Position numbers and translations under genes: made by a program | Notes under the pieces: generated by a model | What the model saw: only the letters and a program-made list of their open reading frames with translations | What the model was told of the DNA's origin: nothing | Database searches by the model: none | Assembly (NCBI RefSeq): GCF_014203835.1 | Contig: NZ_JACHJW010000001.1 | Coordinates: forward strand, 2,802,501-2,866,500 | DNA from: Micromonospora polyrhachis | Lineage (GTDB): Bacteria; Actinomycetota; Actinomycetes; Mycobacteriales; Micromonosporaceae | DNA: 64,000 bases | Direction of reading: 5' to 3' | Part shown: positions 8,630-16,938 of the stretch, piece by piece | Layout of the letters: each line of letters starts with the position of its first letter | Numbering within the stretch: the first letter of the stretch is position 1

Positions 8630-9126
8630 CGGCCGGAATGCCCCGCACCGGTACGCCTGCCCGACCCGGTACGCGCGGTTCGGTCTCGGTGGAGGTGGCC
8701 GTCCTCATCCCGGCCTTCCTGGCGCTGGTCGTGGTCGCCGGGGTGAGTGGCCGGACCGCGCTGGCGTACGAGGCGATCGAGGTGGCCGCGCACGACGGTG
8801 CCCGGGCCGCATCGATCTCCCGTACCGCCGGTTCGGCCCGGGAGGCGGCTCGGATCGCGGCCCGCGATCGGCTCGACTGGGAAGGGTTCTCCTGCACGAG
8901 CCCGCCCCGGCTCGACTTCGCCGGTACGGTGGCCGGCCGCCCCGCCACCTTCGACGCGGCGTTTCGTAGCCCCGTCGGGCAGGACGCCTCGGTCTCGGTG
9001 ACAGTCTCCTGCCGGGTGTCCTTCCAGAACCTGCGGATGTCGATCCTGCCGGGAATGCCTACCGAGAAGCTGGTCAGCGCCACCTTTGTGTCCCCGTTGG
9101 ACCGTTATCGAGGTCGGAGCGCCTGA
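8626..9126 (+). CDS. TadE-like pseudopilin
   Basis: 166 residues. RG-SVSVEVAVLIPAFLALVVVAG (about residues 18-40) gives a Gly cleavage site, Glu at +5 and a hydrophobic helix, followed by an exported domain with three Cys (SCTSPP, SCRV). It fits TadE minor pseudopilins that prime or stabilise the pilus. The start ATG 8626 overlaps the preceding stop by 4 bp. Confidence 0.82.
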   Translation: MTAGMPRTGTPARPGTRGSVSVEVAVLIPAFLALVVVAGVSGRTALAYEAIEVAAHDGARAASISRTAGSAREAARIAARDRLDWEGFSCTSPPRLDFAGTVAGRPATFDAAFRSPVGQDASVSVTVSCRVSFQNLRMSILPGMPTEKLVSATFVSPLDRYRGRSA

Positions 9127-9587
9127 TGTCCGGCCGGCGGCACAGCATCGACATGCTCGGCGAGCACCGTTGGTGGGGCGAGCACCGCGACGCCGGCCGG
9201 GTCAGCCTGTTCCTGGCGGTCGCGCTCACCGGCGTACTGGTGATCATCGGGCTCGCCTTCGACGGAACCGGCCAACTCCGGTCCATGCAACGGGCCGACA
9301 ACCTCGCCGCGGAGGCGGCCAGGACCGGTGGCCAGGCCATCGATCGGGCCTCGGCAATCGCCGGCCGCCCGAAGGTCGTCGACGAGGAGCAGGCCCGCGC
9401 CGCGATCCGCAACTATCTGGCCGGGCTGGCGGGGGTACGCGACTGGAGCGTCCGCTTCGACAGCGGGCAGCAACTCACCGTCACCGTCGACGTGGAGTAC
9501 GACACCTACCTGCTCGACCTCTTCGGTTTCAAGGACAAGATCCTGGTCCGTGGCGAGGCCACCGCCCACCTGCGGACCGACCCATAG
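9126..9587 (+). CDS. TadG-like pilus-assembly protein
   Basis: 153 residues. After about 28 polar residues, AGRVSLFLAVALTGVLVIIGLAFDG forms one membrane helix. QRADNLAAEAARTGGQAID follows, a segment characteristic of TadG/TadE-related proteins. There is no Glu at +5, so it is probably an anchored accessory protein rather than a processed pilin. One base overlaps with the preceding stop (TGATG). Confidence 0.75.
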   Translation: MSGRRHSIDMLGEHRWWGEHRDAGRVSLFLAVALTGVLVIIGLAFDGTGQLRSMQRADNLAAEAARTGGQAIDRASAIAGRPKVVDEEQARAAIRNYLAGLAGVRDWSVRFDSGQQLTVTVDVEYDTYLLDLFGFKDKILVRGEATAHLRTDP

Positions 9588-9599
9588 GGAGGAAAGCTG

Positions 9600-10658
9600 A
9601 TGCCCACCGCACACGTGTCAGCCGTACGACCAACCGTGGCCCGCCGATTCGGACAGATCGTCACCGGGCTCGCCGCACTGGTCGTCCTACTCGGACTCCT
9701 GGTGGGAGCACCGGTGGCGCTGGCCGCGCTCGCCGGAAACCCACTCCCCGACCACCTGCCCGGGTTGGACGAAATCACCGCCACGCTGACCAGCCGGGAC
9801 GACGGGCAACTCTTCCTCCGGGCGCTGGCGATCGTCGGCTGGGCAGGGTGGGCCAGCTTCGCGCTCTCCGTACTGGTGGAACTGCCGGCCCGGATCCGCC
9901 GCAGGCCGGCCCCCCGGTTGCCCGGATTGAGTCGGCAGCAGCGAGCGGCGGCGGCGCTGGTCGGGTCAATCGCGCTGATCGCGGTGGCCAGCCCGGCGGC
10001 GGCCGCAGCCGCACCGGCCACTGTGGTGGCGACCGCCGCTGTTCCAGCAGGCCCCGCATCGAGGACGGTTCCGGCCGGCGGCGCAGTGCACCGTCTGGCC
10101 GTCACGTCTCAGGTGCCGCACTCGGAGCCGGTCTACCGGGTGGAGGAGGACGACTACCTCGGCCACATCTCCGGTCGTTACCTTGGCAACTTCGATCGCT
10201 ACCGCGAACTCGCCAAACTCAACAAGATCCGCGACCCGAACCGGATCCGGCCGGGTCAACTCCTCCGCCTGCCCACCGACGCGGCCGATCGGGGGGTACG
10301 GGCACACGCCACCGGGCTGGTCGCCGTCCCGCCACCACCCGGTACCCGGCCGACCGGGCCGAAGCCGGGAGCACCGGGAGCGCCGGTAGCCGGCCCGGGC
10401 GCATCGCCGACTGGTTCCCCCTCGACCGGGGAGACCCCCGGTCGGCAGCGACCGGAAGAGGCCACCCTGGCCATCGGTGCCGCCCGGCCCGGACAGGTCG
10501 ATCAGCTCAACCGGCCCCTGGCGGTGTCCGCGGTCCTCACGGTGGCCAGCATCGTCGGTGCGCAGATCGGCGCGGTGCTCGGGCTACGCCGTCGCCCAGC
10601 TGACCGCCGACCGGCGAACACCCGGGCCGTCTCGACCGGCCGGCACCGGCGGGACTGA
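9600..10658 (+). CDS. LysM-domain membrane protein closing the Tad operon
   Basis: 352 residues. Three hydrophobic segments lie near residues 19-45, 76-95 and 115-140. A LysM-type peptidoglycan-binding module follows (YRVEEDDYLGHISGRYLGNFDRYRELAKLN through IRPGQLLRLP, about residues 180-222), then a Pro-rich linker and a final membrane segment (AVLTVASIVGAQIGAVLGL). GGGAGGAAAGC precedes the ATG. In related Tad loci a LysM part is often fused to a large BTAD-type regulator; here only the LysM/membrane part is present. It may anchor the pilus machine to the wall (inference). Confidence 0.75.
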   Translation: MPTAHVSAVRPTVARRFGQIVTGLAALVVLLGLLVGAPVALAALAGNPLPDHLPGLDEITATLTSRDDGQLFLRALAIVGWAGWASFALSVLVELPARIRRRPAPRLPGLSRQQRAAAALVGSIALIAVASPAAAAAAPATVVATAAVPAGPASRTVPAGGAVHRLAVTSQVPHSEPVYRVEEDDYLGHISGRYLGNFDRYRELAKLNKIRDPNRIRPGQLLRLPTDAADRGVRAHATGLVAVPPPPGTRPTGPKPGAPGAPVAGPGASPTGSPSTGETPGRQRPEEATLAIGAARPGQVDQLNRPLAVSAVLTVASIVGAQIGAVLGLRRRPADRRPANTRAVSTGRHRRD

Positions 10659-10695
10659 GCCACCGGCCCGGCCGTTCGGTCGATCTGCGGATCAG

Positions 10696-11562
10696 TCAGG
10701 GCAGCCGGGTCTGTAGCACCCCGCTGACCACCCGGGTCGGCAACACCTGCTGGTCGGTGCCGGCCGGGCCGCGTACGACCTCGCCGCCGTTGAGCATGAA
10801 GGTGCTTCCGTGCCAGGGGCAGACCACGCAGGTACGACCGTCGACCCGGGTGACCCGCCCCTCGCCGAGCGGGCCACTCTGGTGGGCACACCGCTCCAGC
10901 ATCACCGTGATCTCGTCACCGTCCCGGAAGACCACGACCGGTACGTCATCGACCTGCCGGGTCAGCAATGTGGACTCGGGCAGGGTGGCCACCTCCGCGA
11001 TCGGATGCCAGCCGTCCTCGATCCGGTGCAGTTCATGCACACCCTGGTTGACTCCGGCCGCCTGCTTGTAGGCCAGATGCCCGCCCAGGTAGGCCCCGCT
11101 GCTGGCCGCCGCCAGACCGGAAAACCCGAGCAGTCGACCGACGTTGTGCCGTCCGCTCAGTCGTGCGGCCAGCGATCCGGCGTACAGGGCCATCCCGACG
11201 GTGTTGGCCATCGCGTGGACCAGGCCGACCCGGCGCTGTTCGCGGGAGAGTGAAGCCCAGTCGTTGGCCCCGGCCAACGCGGCCGGGACCGCACTGGCGG
11301 TTCCCACCGCGACGAGTACTGTCGCGGCCCGGCGTTGGCCCGGCAGCAGGTCCAGGATCGCACCACTGACCCAGGCACCGACCGGCAACTGCACCAGCGC
11401 CGGGTGCAGTGGATGGCCGAGCCAGACCCCGTGTAGGAAGTCCCGAACCCGCTGCCCGCGCAGTACGGCGAAGACGCCGCTCTGGATCCGGTCACCGACC
11501 CGGTCCAGCCCCGACGCCCGCTCCAGTTTCGTCAACATCGATCGCACCATCATCGTCCGCAC
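10696..11562 (-). CDS. Rieske [2Fe-2S] protein with N-terminal DUF2231 membrane domain
   Basis: 288 residues. The N-terminal half is a four-helix DUF2231 domain (HPLHPALVQLPVGAW motif, about residues 49-63). The C-terminal half is a Rieske domain with CAHQSGPL and CPWHGSTF providing the Cys-x-His pairs for the cluster. It is likely an electron-transfer module on the membrane, with partner unknown. It converges on the Tad operon and stands alone. Confidence 0.88.
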   Translation of the reverse strand: MRTMMVRSMLTKLERASGLDRVGDRIQSGVFAVLRGQRVRDFLHGVWLGHPLHPALVQLPVGAWVSGAILDLLPGQRRAATVLVAVGTASAVPAALAGANDWASLSREQRRVGLVHAMANTVGMALYAGSLAARLSGRHNVGRLLGFSGLAAASSGAYLGGHLAYKQAAGVNQGVHELHRIEDGWHPIAEVATLPESTLLTRQVDDVPVVVFRDGDEITVMLERCAHQSGPLGEGRVTRVDGRTCVVCPWHGSTFMLNGGEVVRGPAGTDQQVLPTRVVSGVLQTRLP

Positions 11563-11827
11563 GCTGAACGACTTCCCGGTGGCGCCGTCGGCAAACCAGC
11601 AAGCTGCCTGCCTGACAGGTGAGAGGTGCGGGACGTCCAGGAGTTGACGAATTTCTTCGAGCAGCGGGTGCCGGCGTCTGGGCGAGTCGCCCCCGCACCG
11701 GGCGACGCACTCGGGGCCTCGCTCGGGGCCACCTGATTCGTGGTGATCGCCTGAGCACGACCCCTCGTCCAGGTTCTCGTCCAGGTTGAGGCTGTACGGC
11801 TACCCGATCGACGGGCATCCTGTTGCC
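11563..11827. promoter_or_regulatory. Divergent promoter region, Rieske gene and crotonase gene
   Basis: About 265 bp between two divergent genes. No clear -35/-10 pair or operator is visible. An in-frame TTG at 11786 could extend the crotonase gene into it. Confidence 0.3.
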
Positions 11828-12574
11828 GTGGGCATTCGGGTGGAGCGCGACGGTCCGGTGACGACGGTGATCCTGGACCGGCCGGAGTCGCGCAACTCGG
11901 TCGACGGGGCCACCGCCCGAGCGCTCGCCGACGCGTTCCGGGCCTTCGACGCCGACCAGCGCGCCGCCGTCGCCGTACTGTGGGGTGCTGGTGGCACGTT
12001 CTGCTCGGGTGCCGACCTGACGGCCATCGGTGCGCCGCGCGGTAACCGGGTCGAACCCGAGGGTGACGGGCCGATGGGTCCGACCCGGCTGCGGCTGAGC
12101 AAGCCGGTGATCGCGGCCATCTCCGGGTACGCCGTCGCGGGTGGCCTGGAGTTGGCGCTCTGGTGCGATCTGCGCGTCGCCGAGTCTGATGCGACGCTGG
12201 GCGTGTTCTGTCGCCGCCTCGGGGTGCCGCTGATCGATGGTGGCACGGTACGGCTGCCGAGGCTTATCGGTCAGAGCCGGGCGATGGACCTGATCCTGAC
12301 GGGGCGGGCGGTGCCGGCCGTCGAGGCGTACGAGATGGGGTTGGTCAACCGCCTCGCCCCGCCGGGCGGCGCGCGGGTGGCGGCCGAGCGGCTGGCGGCG
12401 GAGATCGCCCGGCTACCGCAGACCTGCCTGCGTAACGACCGGTTGGCGGTGCTGGCCGGTGCTGGGCGTCCCGAGGCCGAGGCGATGGTGACGGAGTTCG
12501 CCTACGGGATGGCGTCGCTGGCCGCGTACCCGACCGAGGGGGTCGACCTGAAGCAGGTCAGGTCGCGGGGTTAG
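11828..12574 (+). CDS. Enoyl-CoA hydratase/isomerase family protein (crotonase)
   Basis: 248 residues from GTG 11828, giving the usual crotonase N-terminus MGIRVERDGPVTTVILDRPESRN; a TTG 14 codons upstream is possible. The oxyanion-hole segments FCSGADLTAIG and AVAGGLELALWCDLRVAE are intact, and VFCRRLGVPLIDGGTVRLPRLIG is typical of the family. One of the expected catalytic Glu residues is not obvious, so hydratase versus isomerase activity cannot be decided. The 3' end overlaps the convergent tetR gene by 17 bp. Confidence 0.82.
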   Translation: MGIRVERDGPVTTVILDRPESRNSVDGATARALADAFRAFDADQRAAVAVLWGAGGTFCSGADLTAIGAPRGNRVEPEGDGPMGPTRLRLSKPVIAAISGYAVAGGLELALWCDLRVAESDATLGVFCRRLGVPLIDGGTVRLPRLIGQSRAMDLILTGRAVPAVEAYEMGLVNRLAPPGGARVAAERLAAEIARLPQTCLRNDRLAVLAGAGRPEAEAMVTEFAYGMASLAAYPTEGVDLKQVRSRG

Positions 12575-13178
12575 CGACCTCGAAGCCACGTACGGCGAGG
12601 TCGGCGGCGCGCCGCATCGCGGCCCGTACGGTCTCGGCCGTGTCCCCCTGCCGGATGCTGGTGAGCGCTGCGGCGTTTACCGCCCCCAGCGCGGCTCCGA
12701 CCAGGGCGGCGGCATCGACCCGGTCGAGTTGCTCCGGGTACGTCCGGTGCAGGGCATCTGCCATCTCTTCCTGTCCGATGTGCAGGTGGTGCAGTAGTCG
12801 CGCCTGTAGCTCCGGCACCGAGGTGAGCAGCCGTGCCCGTAGCGCTGCCAGTCCGCTGGGCAGGTCCGTGTTCCAGCTATTGGTGATCATCTCCTGCATG
12901 GCTCGGGCCAGCAGCTCGGTGCCGGTCTCTCCGGCCAGTGGCGCGGAAATGATCCGCAGCGCGAGGTCGAACCGGGTCTGGGCGTTGACCAGGAGCACGT
13001 CTTCCTTGGTGGGGAAGTGCAGGAAGAAGGTACGGGTCGACAGGTCGGCGGCCGCAGCGATCTCGGCCACGGTGGTCTCCTCGTACCCCTTGCGCTCGAA
13101 GAGCTCGATGGCCGCATCGATCAGCGCTTGACGCGTCCGCTGCTTCTTGCGCTCCCGCCGGCCAGGCTCATCGGTCAT
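12558..13178 (-). CDS. TetR-family regulator
   Basis: 206 residues. The helix-turn-helix lies in residues 12-58 (RQALIDAAIELFERKGYEETTVAEIAAAADLSTRTFFLHFPTKEDVL, quoted in part), followed by a helical ligand-binding domain. It is divergent from the SDR gene with a perfect 15-bp palindrome between them, so it probably represses the SDR and itself. Acyl-CoA or a lipid-like ligand is a guess from neighbours (crotonase, SDR). Confidence 0.88.
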   Translation of the reverse strand: MTDEPGRRERKKQRTRQALIDAAIELFERKGYEETTVAEIAAAADLSTRTFFLHFPTKEDVLLVNAQTRFDLALRIISAPLAGETGTELLARAMQEMITNSWNTDLPSGLAALRARLLTSVPELQARLLHHLHIGQEEMADALHRTYPEQLDRVDAAALVGAALGAVNAAALTSIRQGDTAETVRAAMRRAADLAVRGFEVANPAT

Positions 13179-13211
13179 GCCGACACTTTACTACACCTCA
13201 GGAATATGTAT

Positions 13212-13226
13212 ATTGATTGAATCAAT
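13212..13226. promoter_or_regulatory. 15-bp palindromic operator candidate
   Basis: ATTGATTGAATCAAT is a perfect palindrome with one central base, in an AT-rich stretch 34 bp upstream of the tetR start and 40 bp upstream of the SDR start. Position and symmetry fit the binding site of the adjacent TetR protein. Confidence 0.6.
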
Positions 13227-13265
13227 TCACTGAGTGCATCTAAGCTGAGGACGGGAGTCGGACCA

Positions 13266-14246
13266 ATGGGGAGCCTTGACGGACGTGTCGCCCTGATCAC
13301 GGGCGCTGGTCGTGGAATCGGCCGGGAGGAGGCGCTCTTCTTCGCGGCGGAAGGTGCCCAGGTCGTCGTCAACGACCCGGGCGTCGCCGCTGACGGCACC
13401 GGCGGCGATGCCGGGGTGGCCGCCGCTGTCGTTGCCGAGATCATCGACGCCGGCGGTCAGGCGGTGGCCAACATCGACAGCGTCAGCAGTTGGGCCGGTG
13501 CCGAGCGGATGGTGGAAACGGCTCTGGATGCCTTCGGCGACCTACACATCGTGGTCAACAACGCGACCGTCAAGGGCGACCGGGCGATGGTCAACATGAC
13601 CGAGCACGAGTTCGACGACGTCATCGCAGTGAAGCTGAAGGGCACCTTCGCCGTCAGCCACTTTGCCGCCCGCTACTGGCGCAGCCGCTTCGCGGCGGGT
13701 GGCCGCACCGACCGGGCCATCGTCAACACCGCCTCCGGATCCGGCCTGCTCAATCCGCTGCCCAACCAGACGAACTACGCCGCTGCCAACGCCGGCGTCG
13801 CGGCGATGACCGTGGTCAACGCCCTCGAACTCGCCCGGTACGACGTCCGGGTCAACTGCGTCTCGCCGTCCATGGCCCGTACCCGGCTGACCCGTGGCGT
13901 GCCGGGGATGGACAGCGTCCCGGAGTCGGACAGGTTCGACCCACTGCACCCCGTCACCAGCGCCCCGGTCGTGGCCTATCTCGCGACCGCCGAATGCCCG
14001 CTGACCGGCCAGGTGCTCTCCGTCCGGGGCAGCTCGGTGGTCGTGAACCACGGCTGGTCCCGGGGCGCCCAAGTATCCAAAGAGGACATGCTCTGGACGG
14101 TCGGCGAACTCGCGCACGCCCTGACAGACCTGCCCCGCGAAGATCAGTTCGAGAAGCTGTCCGCCGCACTTGGCGGTGCGCTCGGCACAGGTGGTCGAGA
14201 GCAGCTACAGCAAATGATCAACGCAATGCTGGACGCGCAAGGCTGA
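13266..14246 (+). CDS. Short-chain dehydrogenase/reductase with substituted catalytic lysine
   Basis: 326 residues. The Rossmann motif TGAGRGIG (residues 13-20) and the SDR fold are intact. The expected NNAG is NNATVKG, and the active-site YxxxK reads NYAAANAG: AAC stands in place of the Lys codon. A Ser is present in NTASGSG. SDRs lacking this Lys are usually inactive or altered, so its catalytic status is uncertain. A 70-residue C-terminal extension after the fold (SKEDMLWTVGEL onward) fits the 300-residue actinobacterial SDR subgroup. Likely repressed by the divergent TetR. Confidence 0.82.
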   Translation: MGSLDGRVALITGAGRGIGREEALFFAAEGAQVVVNDPGVAADGTGGDAGVAAAVVAEIIDAGGQAVANIDSVSSWAGAERMVETALDAFGDLHIVVNNATVKGDRAMVNMTEHEFDDVIAVKLKGTFAVSHFAARYWRSRFAAGGRTDRAIVNTASGSGLLNPLPNQTNYAAANAGVAAMTVVNALELARYDVRVNCVSPSMARTRLTRGVPGMDSVPESDRFDPLHPVTSAPVVAYLATAECPLTGQVLSVRGSSVVVNHGWSRGAQVSKEDMLWTVGELAHALTDLPREDQFEKLSAALGGALGTGGREQLQQMINAMLDAQG

Positions 14247-14247
14247 C

Positions 14248-14305
14248 GTGTTAGGCAGGGCCCCTTCCTATACAAAAAGCGATAGGAAGGGGCCCTGCCT
14301 AACAC
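14248..14305. terminator. Long perfect hairpin, bidirectional terminator candidate
   Basis: Arms 14248-14271 and 14282-14305 are perfectly complementary over 24 bp (core GGCAGGGGCCC-like), with the 10-nt loop ACAAAAAGCG. It sits exactly between the convergent SDR and oxidoreductase genes. The length and perfection are greater than a typical terminator needs, so it may also be a dispersed genomic repeat. Confidence 0.8.
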
Positions 14306-14312
14306 CTAACAC

Positions 14313-15779
14313 CTAGCCCAGGTTGCGTAGGGCGTCCTCGATGGCCCGGTGGAAGGTCGGGTACGCGTACATCATGTGCCGCAGGGTCGCCAGCGGCACC
14401 CGGCCGTGTACCGCCACCACCAGCGCGCCGAGCACCTCGCCACCGACCGGGCCGGCCGAGGTCGCCCCGACCAGCACGTCCCGTTCAGCGTCGGCGACCA
14501 GCTTGATGAACCCCTCGTTGCCCACCTTGTGGATCCAGCCCCGTGCGGAACTGGCCAGTTGCGCCATTCCCACCTGGACGTTCAGGCCCTGGTCCCGGGC
14601 CTGTTGCTCGGTCAGCCCGACCGCGCCGATCTCCGGATCGGTGAAGGTCACCCGGGGCAGCGCGCGGTAGTCGGCCCGGGGTCCCGAGCCGGCGGATGGA
14701 CCGGAAGGAGCCGGCTCGCCGCTGGTGGTAGGCGGACCGGAAGAAGCCGGTGCGCCGCTGGCAGTCGGCTGCCCTGCCTGGGCCAGAACGTCCCGGATCA
14801 CGATGCCCGCCTGGTACATCGCCACGTGGGTGAACGCCCCCTGCCCGGTCACGTCGCCCACCGCCCACACCCCGGCACCGGCACCGGCACCGGCCCGCAT
14901 CAGGTCGTCGACGGTCAGGAACCGATCGTTCGGGTCCAGCCCGATGCTCTCCAGTCCGAGTCCGTCGAGTTGCGCCCGCCGGCCGGTGGCCACCAGTAGT
15001 CGCTCACCGTCGATCCTGGCACCGTCCGACAGGTGTACGGCGAAGCGGCCGGTCTCGTGGTCCACCCGGTCGACGCGTACCCCGGTGTGGATCTCCACCC
15101 CGTCGGCCCGCAACGCCTCGGCGGCGAGTTCCGACGACTCGGGTTCCTCCGTGGCGAGCAGCCGGTCGGCCACCTCCAGTACCCGGACCGGTACCCCGAA
15201 CCGGGCGAAGACCTGGGCGAGTTCCAGCCCGATCGCCCCGCCGCCGAGCACGATCAGCGATTCGGGCAGTTCCTCGGTCTCGATCGCCTCCCGGTTGGTC
15301 CAGTACGGCGTCTTCGTCAGCCCGTCGATGGGTGGGATCGCGGGAATCGTGCCGGTGCCGATCACGACGCCCCGGCTGGCCCGGTAGTGGCGGTCGTCGA
15401 CGCGCACCTCGCCCGGTCCGGTGATGATCCCCCGGCCACGTACGAACCGGGCGCCCTTGCCGGTGAGCCGCTCGACCGCGCCCCGATCGTTCCAGGAGTC
15501 GGTGGCCTCCTCCCGGATCCGCTTGGCGACCGGCGCCCAGTCGGCGGTCACCCGGGCCTGACCGGCGAGTTCGTCCACCCGACGGGCCTCGGCGAGCGCG
15601 TTGGCAGCTCTGATCATCATCTTGCTGGGCACGCAACCCCAGTAGGGGCATTCGCCACCGACCAGGTTCTGCTCGATAGCGACGACCGACAGTCCGGCCT
15701 CGGCGAGCTTGCCGGCGACCTCCTCGCCGCCCACTCCCAGTCCGAGGACGATGACGTCTACCTGCTCCGGCTCCACCAT
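14313..15779 (-). CDS. FAD-dependent pyridine nucleotide-disulfide oxidoreductase (Lpd/Mer-like)
   Basis: 488 residues from ATG 15779 (alternative ATG 15797). It has an FAD-binding GLGVGGEE, the redox disulfide GGECPYWGCVPSK (Cys44, Cys49), an NAD(P) motif GGGAIGLE and the second FAD motif WAVGDVTGQGAFTH. Two oddities are visible. The C-terminal HPT..E catalytic His motif of lipoamide/glutathione reductases reads YAYPTFHRAIEDAL. A Ser/Pro/Gly-rich insert of about 25 residues (DNA 14690-14770) separates the central and dimerisation domains. The substrate is unknown. Confidence 0.82.
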   Translation of the reverse strand: MVEPEQVDVIVLGLGVGGEEVAGKLAEAGLSVVAIEQNLVGGECPYWGCVPSKMMIRAANALAEARRVDELAGQARVTADWAPVAKRIREEATDSWNDRGAVERLTGKGARFVRGRGIITGPGEVRVDDRHYRASRGVVIGTGTIPAIPPIDGLTKTPYWTNREAIETEELPESLIVLGGGAIGLELAQVFARFGVPVRVLEVADRLLATEEPESSELAAEALRADGVEIHTGVRVDRVDHETGRFAVHLSDGARIDGERLLVATGRRAQLDGLGLESIGLDPNDRFLTVDDLMRAGAGAGAGVWAVGDVTGQGAFTHVAMYQAGIVIRDVLAQAGQPTASGAPASSGPPTTSGEPAPSGPSAGSGPRADYRALPRVTFTDPEIGAVGLTEQQARDQGLNVQVGMAQLASSARGWIHKVGNEGFIKLVADAERDVLVGATSAGPVGGEVLGALVVAVHGRVPLATLRHMMYAYPTFHRAIEDALRNLG

Positions 15780-15894
15780 TCCGTCAGCATCCCCCATCAC
15801 CGGCCCGCCAGCGACTCGACGCAACACCGCTAGTCGCATCCGGCATCGTCGGCACCGACCTCTCCGGTGCACTCCCGGGGTCAGGCCGTCGGGG

Positions 15895-16773
15895 TCAGGC
15901 CGTCGGGGTCAGGAGGGCCCGGGCAGCGATGGCGAGCCGGCGGCGGCGGGGCACCACGGCCCGCCGGACGAACACGTCGTAGTCCGCGGCGGCGACCTCG
16001 TCGAGGATGCGGCGATAAAGGTCGTGGGCGGCCTGGATGCAGGCACGCGAGGCGGGGGCGAGCATGGCCAGTCCGGGCGCGGCGGCGGCGTAGTGCGCCT
16101 GGGCACGAGCCACCTCGTACGCGATGAGTTGCCGAATGGCCGGGGTCGCTGCCCGCCGGATGGCGGCGCCGGTGAGGTCGTCACGGGTCAGGCCGAACCG
16201 GTCGAGGTCCTCGTCGGGCAGGTAGGTACGGCCCCGGCCCAGGTCTTCGGCGACGTCCCGGATGAAGTTGGTCAGTTGGAAGGCGAAGCCGAGTTGGCGG
16301 GCCGGTTCCCGGGCGGCTGCCAGGTCTGGGCTGCCGAGAATCGGCAACATCATCGTGCCGATCACCGCTGCCGAGCCCTCCATGTAGGCAACCAGGTCGT
16401 CGTAGCGCGGATACGACGTGACCGTGAGGTCCATCGCCATGCTTCTCAGGAAGAGCGTGAAGTCACGATGGTCGAGGTCGAACACCGCGATGGTGTGCAG
16501 TACGGCGGGCAGCAGCGGATCGTCGACTGGTTCCCCCCGGAGGCCGGTGGTGAACCGGTCGGACCATTCGGCGAGCCGGGCGGCCCGCTGGGCGGGGGGT
16601 AGCTCCTCGGTGCGGTCCACGATCTCGTCTGCGTAGCGGGTGAATCCGTAGAGGGCGTGAACGTGCCGCCGTTTCCACGTCGGCAGCAGCCGGGTCGCGA
16701 GATAGTAACTGCGACCGTGCCGTCGGTGCAGCTCACGACAGTTCTCGTAGGCAGCGGTGAGATCGGTGGCCAC
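15895..16773 (-). CDS. crtB: Phytoene synthase
   Basis: 292 residues from GTG 16773, which has GAGGGGGG just upstream; a longer open frame continues across the promoter and is rejected. It condenses two geranylgeranyl diphosphates to phytoene. The two Asp-rich motifs are DEIVD (in YADEIVDRTEE) and DVAED (in NFIRDVAEDLGRGRTYLP). Divergent from crtI, with which it forms the first two steps of carotenoid synthesis. No GGPP synthase is in the window. Confidence 0.92.
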   Translation of the reverse strand: MATDLTAAYENCRELHRRHGRSYYLATRLLPTWKRRHVHALYGFTRYADEIVDRTEELPPAQRAARLAEWSDRFTTGLRGEPVDDPLLPAVLHTIAVFDLDHRDFTLFLRSMAMDLTVTSYPRYDDLVAYMEGSAAVIGTMMLPILGSPDLAAAREPARQLGFAFQLTNFIRDVAEDLGRGRTYLPDEDLDRFGLTRDDLTGAAIRRAATPAIRQLIAYEVARAQAHYAAAAPGLAMLAPASRACIQAAHDLYRRILDEVAAADYDVFVRRAVVPRRRRLAIAARALLTPTA

Positions 16774-16938
16774 CGTCCCCCCTCGACTAATCGACGCACC
16801 AATCGATGCAACTCGTAAGCCTAAGGTACGCTCGCCCGGTACGCCAACGACTCGCCCGACGCGGTCCGCCACTTCGGTAACCGGTGACGGATCGTCTCGG
16901 CGGCAGGCATGATGTGCGGGTGCTGAGGAGGTGATCGC
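16774..16938. promoter_or_regulatory. crtB-crtI divergent promoter with 10-bp direct repeats
   Basis: AATCGACGCA (16789-16798) and AATCGATGCA (16801-16810) are direct repeats with a 12-bp period, 16 bp upstream of the crtB start. CarH/LitR regulators bind tandem direct repeats of about 11 bp, and a LitR-like gene lies in the same cluster, so this is a plausible light/B12 operator. crtI has a near-ideal Shine-Dalgarno, GAGGAGGTGATC, at 16925-16936. Confidence 0.45.

Noticed and set aside
9086-10603. 505-codon open frame on the plus strand
   Set aside because: Overlaps the TadG-like and LysM genes in another frame and is Arg/Pro-rich; a shadow.
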